Part shown: positions 9,163 through 17,399 of the stretch, piece by piece
How the letters are laid out: every line of letters begins with the position of its first letter
Position numbering within the stretch: position 1 is the stretch's first letter
NCBI GenBank assembly: GCA_965204165.1
Contig: OZ241969.1
Location: 2,728,001-2,792,000, forward strand
Direction: 5' to 3'
Origin: VYFG01 sp965204165
GTDB taxonomy: Bacteria > Pseudomonadota > Gammaproteobacteria > Arenicellales > Poriferihabitantaceae
DNA length: 64,000 bases
The notes under the pieces: generated by a model
The model's input: the letters and a program-made list of their open reading frames with translations, nothing else
The model's database searches: none
Told to the model about the DNA's origin: nothing
Position numbers and translations under genes: made by a program

Positions 9163-9663
9163 ATGAAAAATGATTCCGACCCAACCCCACCCGATGCTTT
9201 CACCATGAACAACCGGTTCAAGACAGAATTTGTGACTCCCGAGGACAGGGACGAGTGGCGCGTGCTGTTTGATGGCTACGCCGATTTCTATCACGTCGGG
9301 ATGACCGATGAAATCGCCGATGAAACCTTCCGCTGGCTGCTGAATCCCGACCACGTTCTCGAGGGACTCATCATCCGGGATGCCGGGGGCAGGGCAGTGG
9401 GCATCGCCCATATCCGTGCCTGCCCGCGTCCCCTCGGCGGCTGCGAGGTCGGATTCCTGGACGACCTGTTCGTGGTTCCGGATGCCCGGGGCAGCGGCGC
9501 CGCGGACGCGATTTTCGAGAGCCTCAAGTCCCTGGCCGGCGAACGGGGTTGGACGACGATCCGCTGGATTACCCAGCATTTCAATGCACGGGGGCGGAGC
9601 TTCTATGACCGTTACACCGACGGGCCCAGCGACTTCATCATGTACCAGTGGAGTATGGAATGA
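9163..9663 (+). CDS. GNAT-family N-acetyltransferase
   Basis: 166 residues. The middle has the GNAT core: GFLDDLFVVPDARGSGAADA, in which ARGSGA is the acyl-CoA pyrophosphate loop (R/Q-x-x-G-x-A form), followed by a helix and the ITQHFNARGRSFYDRY segment typical of motif B. The acceptor is unknown. A second in-frame ATG at 9205 (MNNRFKTEF) better fits the usual family length and may be the true start. It lies 81 bp after the RND gene and may be the last gene of that operon. Confidence 0.85.
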   Translation: MKNDSDPTPPDAFTMNNRFKTEFVTPEDRDEWRVLFDGYADFYHVGMTDEIADETFRWLLNPDHVLEGLIIRDAGGRAVGIAHIRACPRPLGGCEVGFLDDLFVVPDARGSGAADAIFESLKSLAGERGWTTIRWITQHFNARGRSFYDRYTDGPSDFIMYQWSME

Positions 9664-9730
9664 ACGCACGGGAGGCCGGCATGCGGCTCGCGTCCGGTGC
9701 GACTGGGCGAACAAAGGCAGGGCCGGACCT

Positions 9731-9756
9731 GTAAAACCCCGCTGACAGCGGTTTAC
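9731..9756. terminator. Possible bidirectional hairpin between convergent genes
   Basis: GTAAAACCCCGCT and AGCGGTTTAC form a stem of about ten pairs with two bulges around a GAC loop, in the 173-bp space between the converging acetyltransferase and amidohydrolase genes. No strong U-tract follows on either strand. Confidence 0.3.
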
Positions 9757-9836
9757 ACCTGCCCGCCCCGCAGGGTCATGTTCCGGGCCGCCGGATGGCC
9801 TGGAGCGAACTGTCCGCCCGGGTTACTGAAGCGCGA

Positions 9837-11414
9837 TCAGTCCATCCACCAATGGGTGCCCCTGGCCGTGGTCACGTACTCCGGCCAGCGGAAGTTCACC
9901 GGCGGGGGATAGTCGCAGAGCGGTGCCTGCCAGAGATCGCCGCCGCGGCCGCCGCCGGTGCGCCGGTTGAATTCCTCCCCTGCGGCTTTCAGCAGGTCGG
10001 GTTTCGTGAGCAGGTCCAAGACGGTAAGACCGATGGTCTTGGCCGCGCATTCGATCATCGGGTCGATGGTCTCGGGGATGCCGCCGAGGGCGTTCATCAC
10101 CCAGTCGGGATACTGATAGCCGGGCTTCGGGGAGACCAGCGTGGGCCGTGCGACGTAGAGTCGCACCGTGGGTGCGTGCCAGCAGTACTCGGTGTAGTCG
10201 TCGGAGGTGAAATGCTCCTGCCAGGCGGGAATCCGCGTGCGTAGTTCGGCTTCCGCATCCAGGGGGTCGATCAGGGTTTCCGTGATGTCGAGAAACGGCC
10301 TGTCCATGGGCTCGATGCCCAGGTTCCGCTGAATTTCCCGGGCAATGTGAACCGCCTTGCCGTGGTTGAAAACCGGGGTTCCCACAGTCTCGAGATTACG
10401 ATAGGTTGCTCGTGCAAGTGAATGATTTGCAAGGCCAGGTCTCGATTTTGAAACCCAGTTGAACTCCCAGGAGCAGTGGTTGGCCTGGGCTGCGGCCTGC
10501 GCGTTGGCATCCAGCACCTTGCGTACCCGCTCTGCCATGTCGATGTCCGGCACCCGTACGATGTACTGGATCTGGGCGAGCCGGGCGGGCAGGTTGTCCG
10601 CGGTGGCCTGGCCCGCCGTGAGGATGCATTCGTTCATGGACCAGCCGCAGCCGGCGGAAATCATGTGCTCTCGAAGGCTTTTTGATGTCTGGTACATCAT
10701 CACGAGGGCGTCGTTGGCTCCCGGGGCACGGGCGGAGGCATGGGCTGCTGGAATGGGTGAATCCGCCCCGTCGCTGCCGGCAAGCCAGGTTTCCGGTTGA
10801 TCGCAGCGGAAGCTGTAGATCATGGCGTAGGCCGCGCCGCAGTGCGTGTCCCAGCGGACCGTGTTGCAGAGCGGCGGCATGTAGAACGGATGGAAGCTGA
10901 TGGCGGCATCCAGGTCGTCGTAATAGCCCGCGGCGGCATGAATGGGCTTGGAGCCCCGTACCTTTTCCGCCGGTTCGCCCAGGAATTTCAGGGTACCGGG
11001 TATCCCGTGGCTCTCCATCGATTTCTTTGCGGCAAGAAATCCGCCGAGGCTGGAGATTCCCAGGGCGGAATGCGGGTCCGTGTGTCCCCCGGCATGCGCC
11101 GTGAGCCCGTCCCTCGGGCGCTCCAGGGTATCCGCCGCCTGGCAGTTGCCGGGCACGGCATCGTACTCGGCGTAGCCCCCGATGACGGGGCCGTCACCAT
11201 TGTGCCAGGTGGCGCAGAATGCGGTCGGCATGCCGCCGCTGCCTTCCTCGACCGTAAAACCCTCATCGCGCAGTAGATTCACGTACCAGTCCGCGGAACG
11301 GTATTCGCGCCAGGCGGTTTCGCCGAAATCAAAGATCACCTGGTGCCAGTCGGAAAGATCCGCCATATGCGTATCCACCCAGTCCAGAATCCCGTTTCTG
11401 GTATCCCTTGTCAT
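9837..11414 (-). CDS. M20-family amidohydrolase, AbgB-like (aminobenzoyl-glutamate hydrolase subunit B type)
   Basis: 525 residues. Metal-site features of M20 amidohydrolases are visible: GGYAEYDAVPG, then HAGGHTDPHSALG (His/Asp ligands) and LGEPAEKVRGSKP (Glu). The dimerisation domain follows and then the C-terminal metal-ligand region with HAPTVRLYVARP. Family members split N-acyl or amide bonds of amino-acid conjugates; the substrate is not known. The start ATG at 11414 lies only 6 bp from the left end of the TnpB element, so the gene's native promoter or upstream operon partner (probably the PrpF-like gene) has been separated from it by the insertion. Confidence 0.85.
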   Translation of the reverse strand: MTRDTRNGILDWVDTHMADLSDWHQVIFDFGETAWREYRSADWYVNLLRDEGFTVEEGSGGMPTAFCATWHNGDGPVIGGYAEYDAVPGNCQAADTLERPRDGLTAHAGGHTDPHSALGISSLGGFLAAKKSMESHGIPGTLKFLGEPAEKVRGSKPIHAAAGYYDDLDAAISFHPFYMPPLCNTVRWDTHCGAAYAMIYSFRCDQPETWLAGSDGADSPIPAAHASARAPGANDALVMMYQTSKSLREHMISAGCGWSMNECILTAGQATADNLPARLAQIQYIVRVPDIDMAERVRKVLDANAQAAAQANHCSWEFNWVSKSRPGLANHSLARATYRNLETVGTPVFNHGKAVHIAREIQRNLGIEPMDRPFLDITETLIDPLDAEAELRTRIPAWQEHFTSDDYTEYCWHAPTVRLYVARPTLVSPKPGYQYPDWVMNALGGIPETIDPMIECAAKTIGLTVLDLLTKPDLLKAAGEEFNRRTGGGRGGDLWQAPLCDYPPPVNFRWPEYVTTARGTHWWMD

Positions 11415-11420
11415 TTCATT

Positions 11421-11446
11421 GGGAATTATAAAGATGAGTTGACAAC
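11421..11446 (+). repeat. Left terminal inverted repeat of the TnpB element
   Basis: Starts GGGAATTATAAAGATGAG. Read inward it matches the inverted right end at 12752-12727 at about 21 of 26 positions, including the core TTATAAAGAT followed by TTGAC. Confidence 0.75.
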
Positions 11447-12721
11447 CTAAGCCACCAACCTCAAGTTCATATGTTGACGGGTCGGGGAAGTGGATAACTC
11501 CAACGCTTCTCGCCGTCCAGACGCCCCAATCCCGAGGGCCACGATATTCAAGGCGGCGTTGACGTCCGCATTGACCTCATGTCCGCAGGCCACACAGCCG
11601 TATTCGGACTGTGACCTGCGGCTTGCCTTGCTCACATGGCCGCACCTGCTGCACCGCTGCGACGTGTGCGCAGGATTCACCGCAAGCAAGGTGCAGGCCT
11701 TGTATTCAATCTTCTCCCGAAGGCCTCTCCAGCCGGTATTCCGTATCTCCCGGTTCAGCCCGGACTTCGCTTTCACGTTCGTGCCCGGCGCCTCCGCCGT
11801 CCTCCTGGCGGATTTCGTCATGGCGGCCGTCTTCAGGTCTTCCACCACAACCGTCCCCGCCGTGTCCGCCAGGGTACGGCTGACATGATGCTGCCAGTCG
11901 GCCCGTACGGCAGCAATCCTCCTGTCCGTCCTCGCCCGCAAGTGCCTGGCCCTGGCCCGGCGGCTGGAACCCTTCTGCCTGCGGGCCATCATGCGCTGAT
12001 ACCGGTTCTTCCTCGCCTCAAGGCGGGACGTATCCGGCATCCGCAGGATGTCCCCGGTGCTCACCGCAACCTGACCGGCATTCATGTCCACACCCAGGGC
12101 CAGGCCATTGTCCGCCTTGTGCTCCTCCACCGCATAGCAGATCGTGCACTGCCACCGTCCGAGGGATCGCTTGACGGTCGCCCTGAGCGGCCGGCAGTCC
12201 GCGTAGGGATTGCCTCCCTTGCGCGTCAGCGTCACCCACCCTGCCTTGGGGATGAACAGGGAATCTCCTGCAAGCCTGACGTTCTGTGGGATCGTGAAGC
12301 TGTCGTCGCCCAGCCTGCCCTTGAACCTGGGGCGGCCTCCCTGTCCCCTGAAAAATCTTTGCCAGGCATCCGCCTGGTGCTTGAGCGTGTATCTGACGGG
12401 CGCGAACGGCGCGTCCGAAAGCCATGCCGTATGGAGCCGCAGTTTCGTGAATTCCTTGCCCAGGGAGAAGAACGAAGGTTGGACCGGCTTCATCAGGGCC
12501 CTCAGTTCCGCCACCTGCGCTTCCGTCCAGTCCAGGGGAATGTGCGCTTCCGCCTGCAGTGCCTCCCTGTATTGCCGCTCGTTTTCAGCGAGCGCCCAGT
12601 TCCACACATACCGGCACGCACCTGCGGTCTGCGTCAGCAGGTCGTGCTTCCGCCTTGACCTGGGGTGAAGGCGGAATACAACGGTACGATAGGCGGTCTG
12701 GGTGTTCATGGCCAAGGGCAT
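11447..12721 (-). CDS. tnpB: TnpB RNA-guided nuclease (OrfB, IS605-type)
   Basis: 424 residues, usual for TnpB. The split RuvC nuclease is intact: Asp212 in LGVDMNAG, Glu294 in VVVEDLKTAAM, and Asp386 in NADVNAALNI. The zinc finger is CSRC (Cys357/360) and CVAC (Cys376/379). Known TnpB proteins cut DNA guided by an omega-RNA made from the 3' end of the gene and the element end. Here only 26 bp separate the stop codon from the element end, so the RNA scaffold would mostly overlap the coding region. The relic copy aligns from the Met at 12709 (MNTQTAYRT), which may be the true start, 12 bp downstream of the ATG given here. Confidence 0.93.
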   Translation of the reverse strand: MPLAMNTQTAYRTVVFRLHPRSRRKHDLLTQTAGACRYVWNWALAENERQYREALQAEAHIPLDWTEAQVAELRALMKPVQPSFFSLGKEFTKLRLHTAWLSDAPFAPVRYTLKHQADAWQRFFRGQGGRPRFKGRLGDDSFTIPQNVRLAGDSLFIPKAGWVTLTRKGGNPYADCRPLRATVKRSLGRWQCTICYAVEEHKADNGLALGVDMNAGQVAVSTGDILRMPDTSRLEARKNRYQRMMARRQKGSSRRARARHLRARTDRRIAAVRADWQHHVSRTLADTAGTVVVEDLKTAAMTKSARRTAEAPGTNVKAKSGLNREIRNTGWRGLREKIEYKACTLLAVNPAHTSQRCSRCGHVSKASRRSQSEYGCVACGHEVNADVNAALNIVALGIGASGRREALELSTSPTRQHMNLRLVA

Positions 12722-12726
12722 ATCAT

Positions 12727-12752
12727 ATCGTCAATTAATCTTTATAAGTCCC
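12727..12752 (-). repeat. Right terminal inverted repeat of the TnpB element
   Basis: The plus strand ends with AATCTTTATAAGTCCC. It is the inverted partner of 11421-11446 and is conserved in the relic at 5499-5524. It also supplies the last codons of the PrpF-like gene. Confidence 0.75.
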
Positions 12753-13831
12753 TTCCATATCTTGCACGGAACATAGACATTGCCCTCGGCAAGTTTCCGG
12801 GCTGTGCGGATCAGTTCCACGGAATGAAGCTGAAAACCGTTGCCGATCGAGTAGTCCACATGCACTTCCATGGCGCCGGAAGCGTGTTCAAGGATGATGT
12901 TCGCCGGATTTTCCTCTGGGCGGCACACGATGCCGTCGGCAACACTGCCGGGGGTAAGGGCGCAGGCGGCAAGGCACTGGGCGCCCGTGACGGATATCGA
13001 GGGATGGGTCTTCCAGGGCATGAAGTAGCGTACCGCGATCGAGCCACCCGCGTTCGCAGGGGCAATCAGGCCGAATCTCGGTGTGACAGACTGCGTCACA
13101 TCCCCCATGCCCATGCGTTTTCCGCCCTCGATGCGGATTGCTTCCATGCGTGAAAAAAACGCGGTGTTCGCGTCGAGTTCCTGGGAAGATTCATCACCCC
13201 TGAGGCCGAGGTCGGAAGCCCTTGCGATCACAAGCGGCACGGCAACGTCCATGCAGGTGACTTCAATACCGCCGATCCTGTCGCGCAATCTGCCGGTCGG
13301 CAGCAGATTTCCCGTCGAGGAGCCCACCACGTCCATGAACTTCAGCGCAATCGGCGCCGCCGTGCCCGGGACCCCGTCAATCCGGGCTTCGCCGTCATAG
13401 CGGACCCGCCCGCCCGGTGTGGCCACCTTGGCAAGTACCCGTGCACCCGTATTGACGGCACGGATCCTGATCTCCGTGAAGCCTTCCGCCGGCTCGACAA
13501 TCCCCATTTCAATTGCGGCGGGGCCAACCCCGGACAGGATGTTTCCGCAGGTCGGCTTGTAGTCCACCAGACGATCCTCTACGGAGACCTGGGCGAAGAA
13601 GTAGTCCACATCCGCCCATTTGTCGTCTGACGGTGAGAGCATGGCAACCTTGGTGGTTACCGCGGCCCCGCCGCCAATGCCGTCGATGTTCAGCGGGTGA
13701 CCGGATCCAAGCACGGCGATGAGCACTTCAGCCAGGTCCCCCAGGTCCCGCGGCAGATCCTCGCGCCGGAAATAGGGCCCGCGCGAGGTTCCGCCGCGGA
13801 TGAAGAGTAATGGAATCCCGGTCTGTCTCAT
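12731..13831 (-). CDS. PrpF-like isomerase / 4-oxalomesaconate tautomerase-like protein
   Basis: 366 residues of the PrpF/LigU/GalD diaminopimelate-epimerase fold. Typical stretches are the start PLLFIRGGTSRGPYFR, the conserved KPTCGNILSGVGPAAIEMG containing the catalytic Cys in one half, and the second-half VTGAQCLAACALTPG. Such enzymes move double bonds in unsaturated tricarboxylates. The final residues (about GLIKIN and the stop) are encoded by the end of the inserted TnpB element, so the original C-terminus has been replaced, probably by only a few residues, since family members end shortly after the RTARKL motif seen here. Upstream (13832-14070) nothing is recognisable. Confidence 0.85.
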   Translation of the reverse strand: MRQTGIPLLFIRGGTSRGPYFRREDLPRDLGDLAEVLIAVLGSGHPLNIDGIGGGAAVTTKVAMLSPSDDKWADVDYFFAQVSVEDRLVDYKPTCGNILSGVGPAAIEMGIVEPAEGFTEIRIRAVNTGARVLAKVATPGGRVRYDGEARIDGVPGTAAPIALKFMDVVGSSTGNLLPTGRLRDRIGGIEVTCMDVAVPLVIARASDLGLRGDESSQELDANTAFFSRMEAIRIEGGKRMGMGDVTQSVTPRFGLIAPANAGGSIAVRYFMPWKTHPSISVTGAQCLAACALTPGSVADGIVCRPEENPANIILEHASGAMEVHVDYSIGNGFQLHSVELIRTARKLAEGNVYVPCKIWKGLIKIN

Positions 13832-14070
13832 TTCAGATCGCTTTGGATCAGTCCTGTCGGAATTTCGTTTAATGCCTGCCTGTCAGTCACTCTCGGGCAC
13901 TTTCTCCGGAACGCCCCATGTCACCCGGTAACGCGATCCGGACCTGTATGTGCGATGAGCGCGCATTCATCCGGGCCATCTGGCTCAATACGACATCGTG
14001 ACGCGGTGGCCACCATTCCCGGGGTTGTTTGACTGGCACTCAAATTATTCCTTAGATGCGCCCTTGACGG

Positions 14071-14400
14071 CTACGTGTATGCCACCAGCGTCACAAAGAC
14101 GGCAAGACCGGCGCCGACACCGGTCAGCACCCGCCGGCCAAGCAGAAAGAAGACCGCCAGGCCCACCGTCATCCCTACCAGGCGGATCCACAGGCTCACT
14201 TCGGTGAGGGGGCCTACCGGCAGCAGGACCATACGGGCAATGAGTCCTGCCAGCATGGCATAGGAAACGCATGTAATCCATTGAAAGAAATCGCTTTCCG
14301 GGTTCACCTGGCGGGAGAGCAGGACACCCAGCAGACGCCACAGGTAGGTGGCGCCAATGGCGCCGATGACCACCAGCCAGAGCAGGGCGTCCTCACTCAT
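14071..14400 (-). CDS. azlD: AzlD-family small membrane protein (branched-chain amino acid exporter subunit)
   Basis: 109 residues with about four hydrophobic helices (ALLWLVVIGAIGATYLWR, ITCVSYAMLAGLIARMVLL and two more). Length and ATYLWR motif fit AzlD, which works with AzlC to export branched-chain amino acids. Its ATG overlaps the azlC stop by 4 bp (ATGA, 14397-14400), showing translational coupling. Confidence 0.85.
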   Translation of the reverse strand: MSEDALLWLVVIGAIGATYLWRLLGVLLSRQVNPESDFFQWITCVSYAMLAGLIARMVLLPVGPLTEVSLWIRLVGMTVGLAVFFLLGRRVLTGVGAGLAVFVTLVAYT

Positions 14401-15101
14401 GTGGCGCTACGGGTACGGTGAATCCAGAACGCCAGCGTGCCGCCGATCAGGCCGGTGGCAAGCAGCCCCCATTCCGGAGACAGCCAGTGAAACACCGGTC
14501 CCAGGGGGGCACCGATCAGCATGGCGCCGATCGCCGGACCCAGGCGGGTTCCCGCAAGCAGCACCGCGAAAAACAGGGGATTGAGGAAGATCAGTCCCAG
14601 TGCAGCCGGCGGCGCCATTGCGCCGACACCGTAGTAACCGAGCGCCGTGCCAAGCAATCCCGCGCTCATACAGATCCCGGCAAAGGCGACAAAGTAGCGG
14701 GGCCGCTGACTCATGGCGATCTCAGGGAACCGGTTCAGGCCCGCCGCCCAGGAGTTGATCGACAGCAGCTGCACCAGGGCGTACATCCAGCCATAGTGCC
14801 GGATACCGCCACGCATGAGCGGGATAAAGGATACCGCCATGGGAAAGAAGCGGGCATTTGCCAGGGATACGGCCAGGATCACGAACAGTGCGGAGACCCC
14901 GGCGGCGTGCATCTCGGCCAGGGCCAGCTGGCCCGGCAGCCCCCAGATCCCGGCGGTGGTGCTGAGGGCCATACCGAGGTTGAAACCGCTCTCCCTGGCC
15001 AGGGAACCGAACCCGGTCATGCTGGCGAGCAGCATGATGGCCGGGAAGCCGAACGCATCCCTGGCGGCCTGGCGGTAGGTTGGTCCGGGGGAGTCGATCA
15101 C
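14397..15101 (-). CDS. azlC: AzlC-family branched-chain amino acid exporter subunit
   Basis: 234 residues with several membrane helices. The stretch ARDAFGFPAIMLLASMTGFG followed by GLPGQLALAEMHAAG and SLANARFFPMAVSFIPLM is typical of AzlC. It overlaps the azlD start (4 bp) downstream and the hydroxyisobutyrate-dehydrogenase-like stop upstream (ATGA, 15098-15101), so all three are one operon. The amino-acid or keto-acid cargo may be linked to the dehydrogenase substrate (inference). Confidence 0.85.
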   Translation of the reverse strand: MIDSPGPTYRQAARDAFGFPAIMLLASMTGFGSLARESGFNLGMALSTTAGIWGLPGQLALAEMHAAGVSALFVILAVSLANARFFPMAVSFIPLMRGGIRHYGWMYALVQLLSINSWAAGLNRFPEIAMSQRPRYFVAFAGICMSAGLLGTALGYYGVGAMAPPAALGLIFLNPLFFAVLLAGTRLGPAIGAMLIGAPLGPVFHWLSPEWGLLATGLIGGTLAFWIHRTRSAT

Positions 15102-16060
15102 GCGGTGATGCCGGGCTTGACCTCGTAACCCGGCTCCTCGGGTTCGTCGTCGGCGATTTCCGCGGGAAATCCGGGTGCGAGTACCCGGGTGCCGATCTGT
15201 TCCTCCAGCCGGCGGATGATATTCGGCGACAGCTCCCTGGCGCCGTAACGCGCCTCGCCGTCCCTGAAGATATCCACCAGCAGGGGCGCCAGTTCCAGGT
15301 CCAGTCCGGAACGCTTCGCGATTTCATGGAAAATCCCGATGTCCTTGCTCACCAGGTCCATGGTGAAGTTGATGTCGCGGCTGCCGTTCAGTATGACCTG
15401 GCTCTCGGTTTCATGGACGAAGGAATTGCCGGACGAGATGCGGATCGCCTCGTAGGCGGTATTCAGGTCCATTCCGGCCATCCTGGACGTGGCCAGCGCC
15501 TCGCACAGGCTGACGAGATTCGCCGTGGCCAGGTAGTTGGTCACCACCTTCAGGACCGATGCGGACCCGAGTCCGCCGGTATGCAGGATGCGCCGGCCCA
15601 TGACGGTCAGTACCGGCAACATGCGCTCGAACACCGGCCGGTCGCAGCCGGCGAATATCGCGATATTCCCGGTTGCGGCGCGGTGGCAGCCCCCGGAAAC
15701 GGGGCAGTCCACGGGGTCGGCTCCCGCGGCGCGTACCATCTCGCCGAGACGCAGTACCTCGGCCTGGTCGGTCGTGCTCATTTCGGCCCAGATCTTGCCC
15801 GGTCCCAGCCCGGCTATGACGCCATCGCCAGCCTCGAGAACCGCGGCGCTGGCAGCCGGGCTCGGCAGACAGGTAATGAGAACGTCCACGCCTTTTGCCA
15901 TGGCCATCGGGCTTTCCCCCCACCTGGCGCCCCGTTCGAGGAAAGGCTGTGCGGCCTCCCTGTTCAGGTCGCGCACGGTAAGGTCGAAGCCGTTTCGCAA
16001 AAGACTGCCGGCAAGTTTGCCGCCTACATTGCCAAGGCCGATAAATCCTACGCTGGTCAT
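15098..16060 (-). CDS. 3-hydroxyisobutyrate-dehydrogenase-family NAD(P) oxidoreductase
   Basis: 320 residues. The N-terminus MTSVGFIGLGNVGGKLAG is the GxGxxG dinucleotide site. DCPVSGGCHRAATGNIAIFAG is the substrate-binding signature, and the catalytic Lys sits in SVLKVVTNYLATANLVSLCEA. The family (MmsB, GarR, GlxR) oxidises beta-hydroxyacids; which one is unclear. The C-terminal tail of about 40 residues (EEQIGTRVLAPGF onward) is longer than usual. First gene of the operon with azlC and azlD. Confidence 0.87.
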   Translation of the reverse strand: MTSVGFIGLGNVGGKLAGSLLRNGFDLTVRDLNREAAQPFLERGARWGESPMAMAKGVDVLITCLPSPAASAAVLEAGDGVIAGLGPGKIWAEMSTTDQAEVLRLGEMVRAAGADPVDCPVSGGCHRAATGNIAIFAGCDRPVFERMLPVLTVMGRRILHTGGLGSASVLKVVTNYLATANLVSLCEALATSRMAGMDLNTAYEAIRISSGNSFVHETESQVILNGSRDINFTMDLVSKDIGIFHEIAKRSGLDLELAPLLVDIFRDGEARYGARELSPNIIRRLEEQIGTRVLAPGFPAEIADDEPEEPGYEVKPGITA

Positions 16061-16370
16061 CAGGTGATTCTTGAAGTGGTCGAAGGTTGAGGAACACCGC
16101 CGGTAACGGCCGGCGGCGCTGGGATTATAGGGACAGCGGTGAGAACTCCCAAGTCCGATTTTCGGGCAGGTTCAACCCGGGGGTCTGACGTGGTACCGGC
16201 GGAGCCGTCCGGTTCTTCCCTGGATGGCCGGATTGCCCCGCGGCCCGTGCCGGAGCCCGGCAGGGACTTTCACGGACCTCGGCATTCCGCCATCTGGTAT
16301 GATGGCCCGCCGGTCCCGTAGACACCGAATACATCCTGTCCCGCTTCCCCGGGCATCACCCCCGTCCCCG

Positions 16371-17306
16371 ATGACCCTGCTGATCGATATCCGCCAGCCT
16401 GACTGGCTCACGGAAAATGCACTCAAGGACCAGCTGGCGCCGCAACTGCCCGGCGTGGAGATACTGCTCTGCGACCCCGGCCCGAAGGCGGCTGAGGTCA
16501 CCATGCTGGCAGCGGTGCGGCTGCATGCCGGCGTGGCGGCTTCATTGCCCAACCTGCGGCTGGTGCAGAAGCTCGGGGCCGGGGTTGACGGCATCGTGCG
16601 GGATCCGGACCTGCCGCCGGAGGTCCGGGTATGCCGTCTGAAGCCCCTGGCCCCGGCGGTGGAAATCTCTGAGTATTTCCTCGCCCATGTCCTCTTCCGG
16701 CAGCAGCATATCGCCAGGTACCGCGATCAGGCGGCACGCCGGGAATGGCTGCAGCATCCGCCGCGGCAGAGCGCCGGGACCACGGTGGCGGTGCTGGGTC
16801 TCGGACATATCGGGTCCATGGTCGCGGATTACTTTGCGCGGCTGGATTTCCGGGTGCTGGGCTGGAGCCGCTCCCCAAAGGACCTGCCCGGTGTCGAATG
16901 CCATCACGGCGAGGACACGCTGGATGCCGTGCTGGGACAGTCGGACTATATCGCCAGTGTGCTGCCGTCCACCCCGTACACGGTGAATCTCTTCGATGCG
17001 GACCGGATCGCCAGGATCAAGCCGGGGGCGGTGCTGATGAATGCCGGGCGGGGAGACCTGGTGATGGCGGACGCCCTGGTCGCGGCCCTGGACTCGGGTC
17101 ACCTTGCCGGGGCGGTGCTGGATGTCTTTCCGCAGGAGCCCCTGCCGGCCGAAAGCCCGCTCTGGACGCATCCCGGCGTCACGGTGACGCCCCATGTCTC
17201 CGGCTGGCACCTGGACGAGGGTTTCGACGATGTGGCCGAGAACTACCGACGGCTCATGGCGGGGGAACCGCTGCTGCACGAGGTGGACCGACGGGCAGGC
17301 TACTGA
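16371..17306 (+). CDS. D-isomer-specific 2-hydroxyacid dehydrogenase
   Basis: Start chosen at ATG 16371 (MTLLIDIRQPDWL), because the in-frame extension upstream to 16224 is proline/arginine-rich and unlike the family. This gives 311 residues. VAVLGLGHIGSMVADYF is the NAD-binding loop, MNAGRGDLVMADALVAAL with its Arg and DVFPQEPLPAESPLW with Glu follow, and TPHVSGWHLDEG supplies the catalytic His. It resembles the GhrA-type glyoxylate/hydroxypyruvate reductases. It stands alone between two leftward genes. Confidence 0.87.
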   Translation: MTLLIDIRQPDWLTENALKDQLAPQLPGVEILLCDPGPKAAEVTMLAAVRLHAGVAASLPNLRLVQKLGAGVDGIVRDPDLPPEVRVCRLKPLAPAVEISEYFLAHVLFRQQHIARYRDQAARREWLQHPPRQSAGTTVAVLGLGHIGSMVADYFARLDFRVLGWSRSPKDLPGVECHHGEDTLDAVLGQSDYIASVLPSTPYTVNLFDADRIARIKPGAVLMNAGRGDLVMADALVAALDSGHLAGAVLDVFPQEPLPAESPLWTHPGVTVTPHVSGWHLDEGFDDVAENYRRLMAGEPLLHEVDRRAGY

Positions 17307-17399
17307 CCGGCCTCCCCACTCGCCACGCAAATGGCTTTCGGGTGATTCCGGCAGGGCTGCGGGGCGGTCGACCCCGCGCCTGTCGAATCGGTATGCCCG

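Larger units (their letters stand above)
11421..12752 (-). mobile_element. TnpB-only element with about 26-bp terminal inverted repeats
   Basis: A 1.33-kb unit holding only tnpB. Its ends are imperfect inverted repeats (11421-11446 and 12727-12752), both starting GGGA and sharing TTATAAAGAT and TTGAC. The outer limit at 12752 is confirmed by the relic at 5524, where homology also stops. Classical IS200/IS605 elements have subterminal hairpins and no terminal inverted repeats, and no TnpA lies here, so the unit must be moved in trans if it still moves. Flanks begin with TT on both sides, giving at most a 2-bp duplication. It separates the PrpF-like gene from the amidohydrolase gene. Confidence 0.75.
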
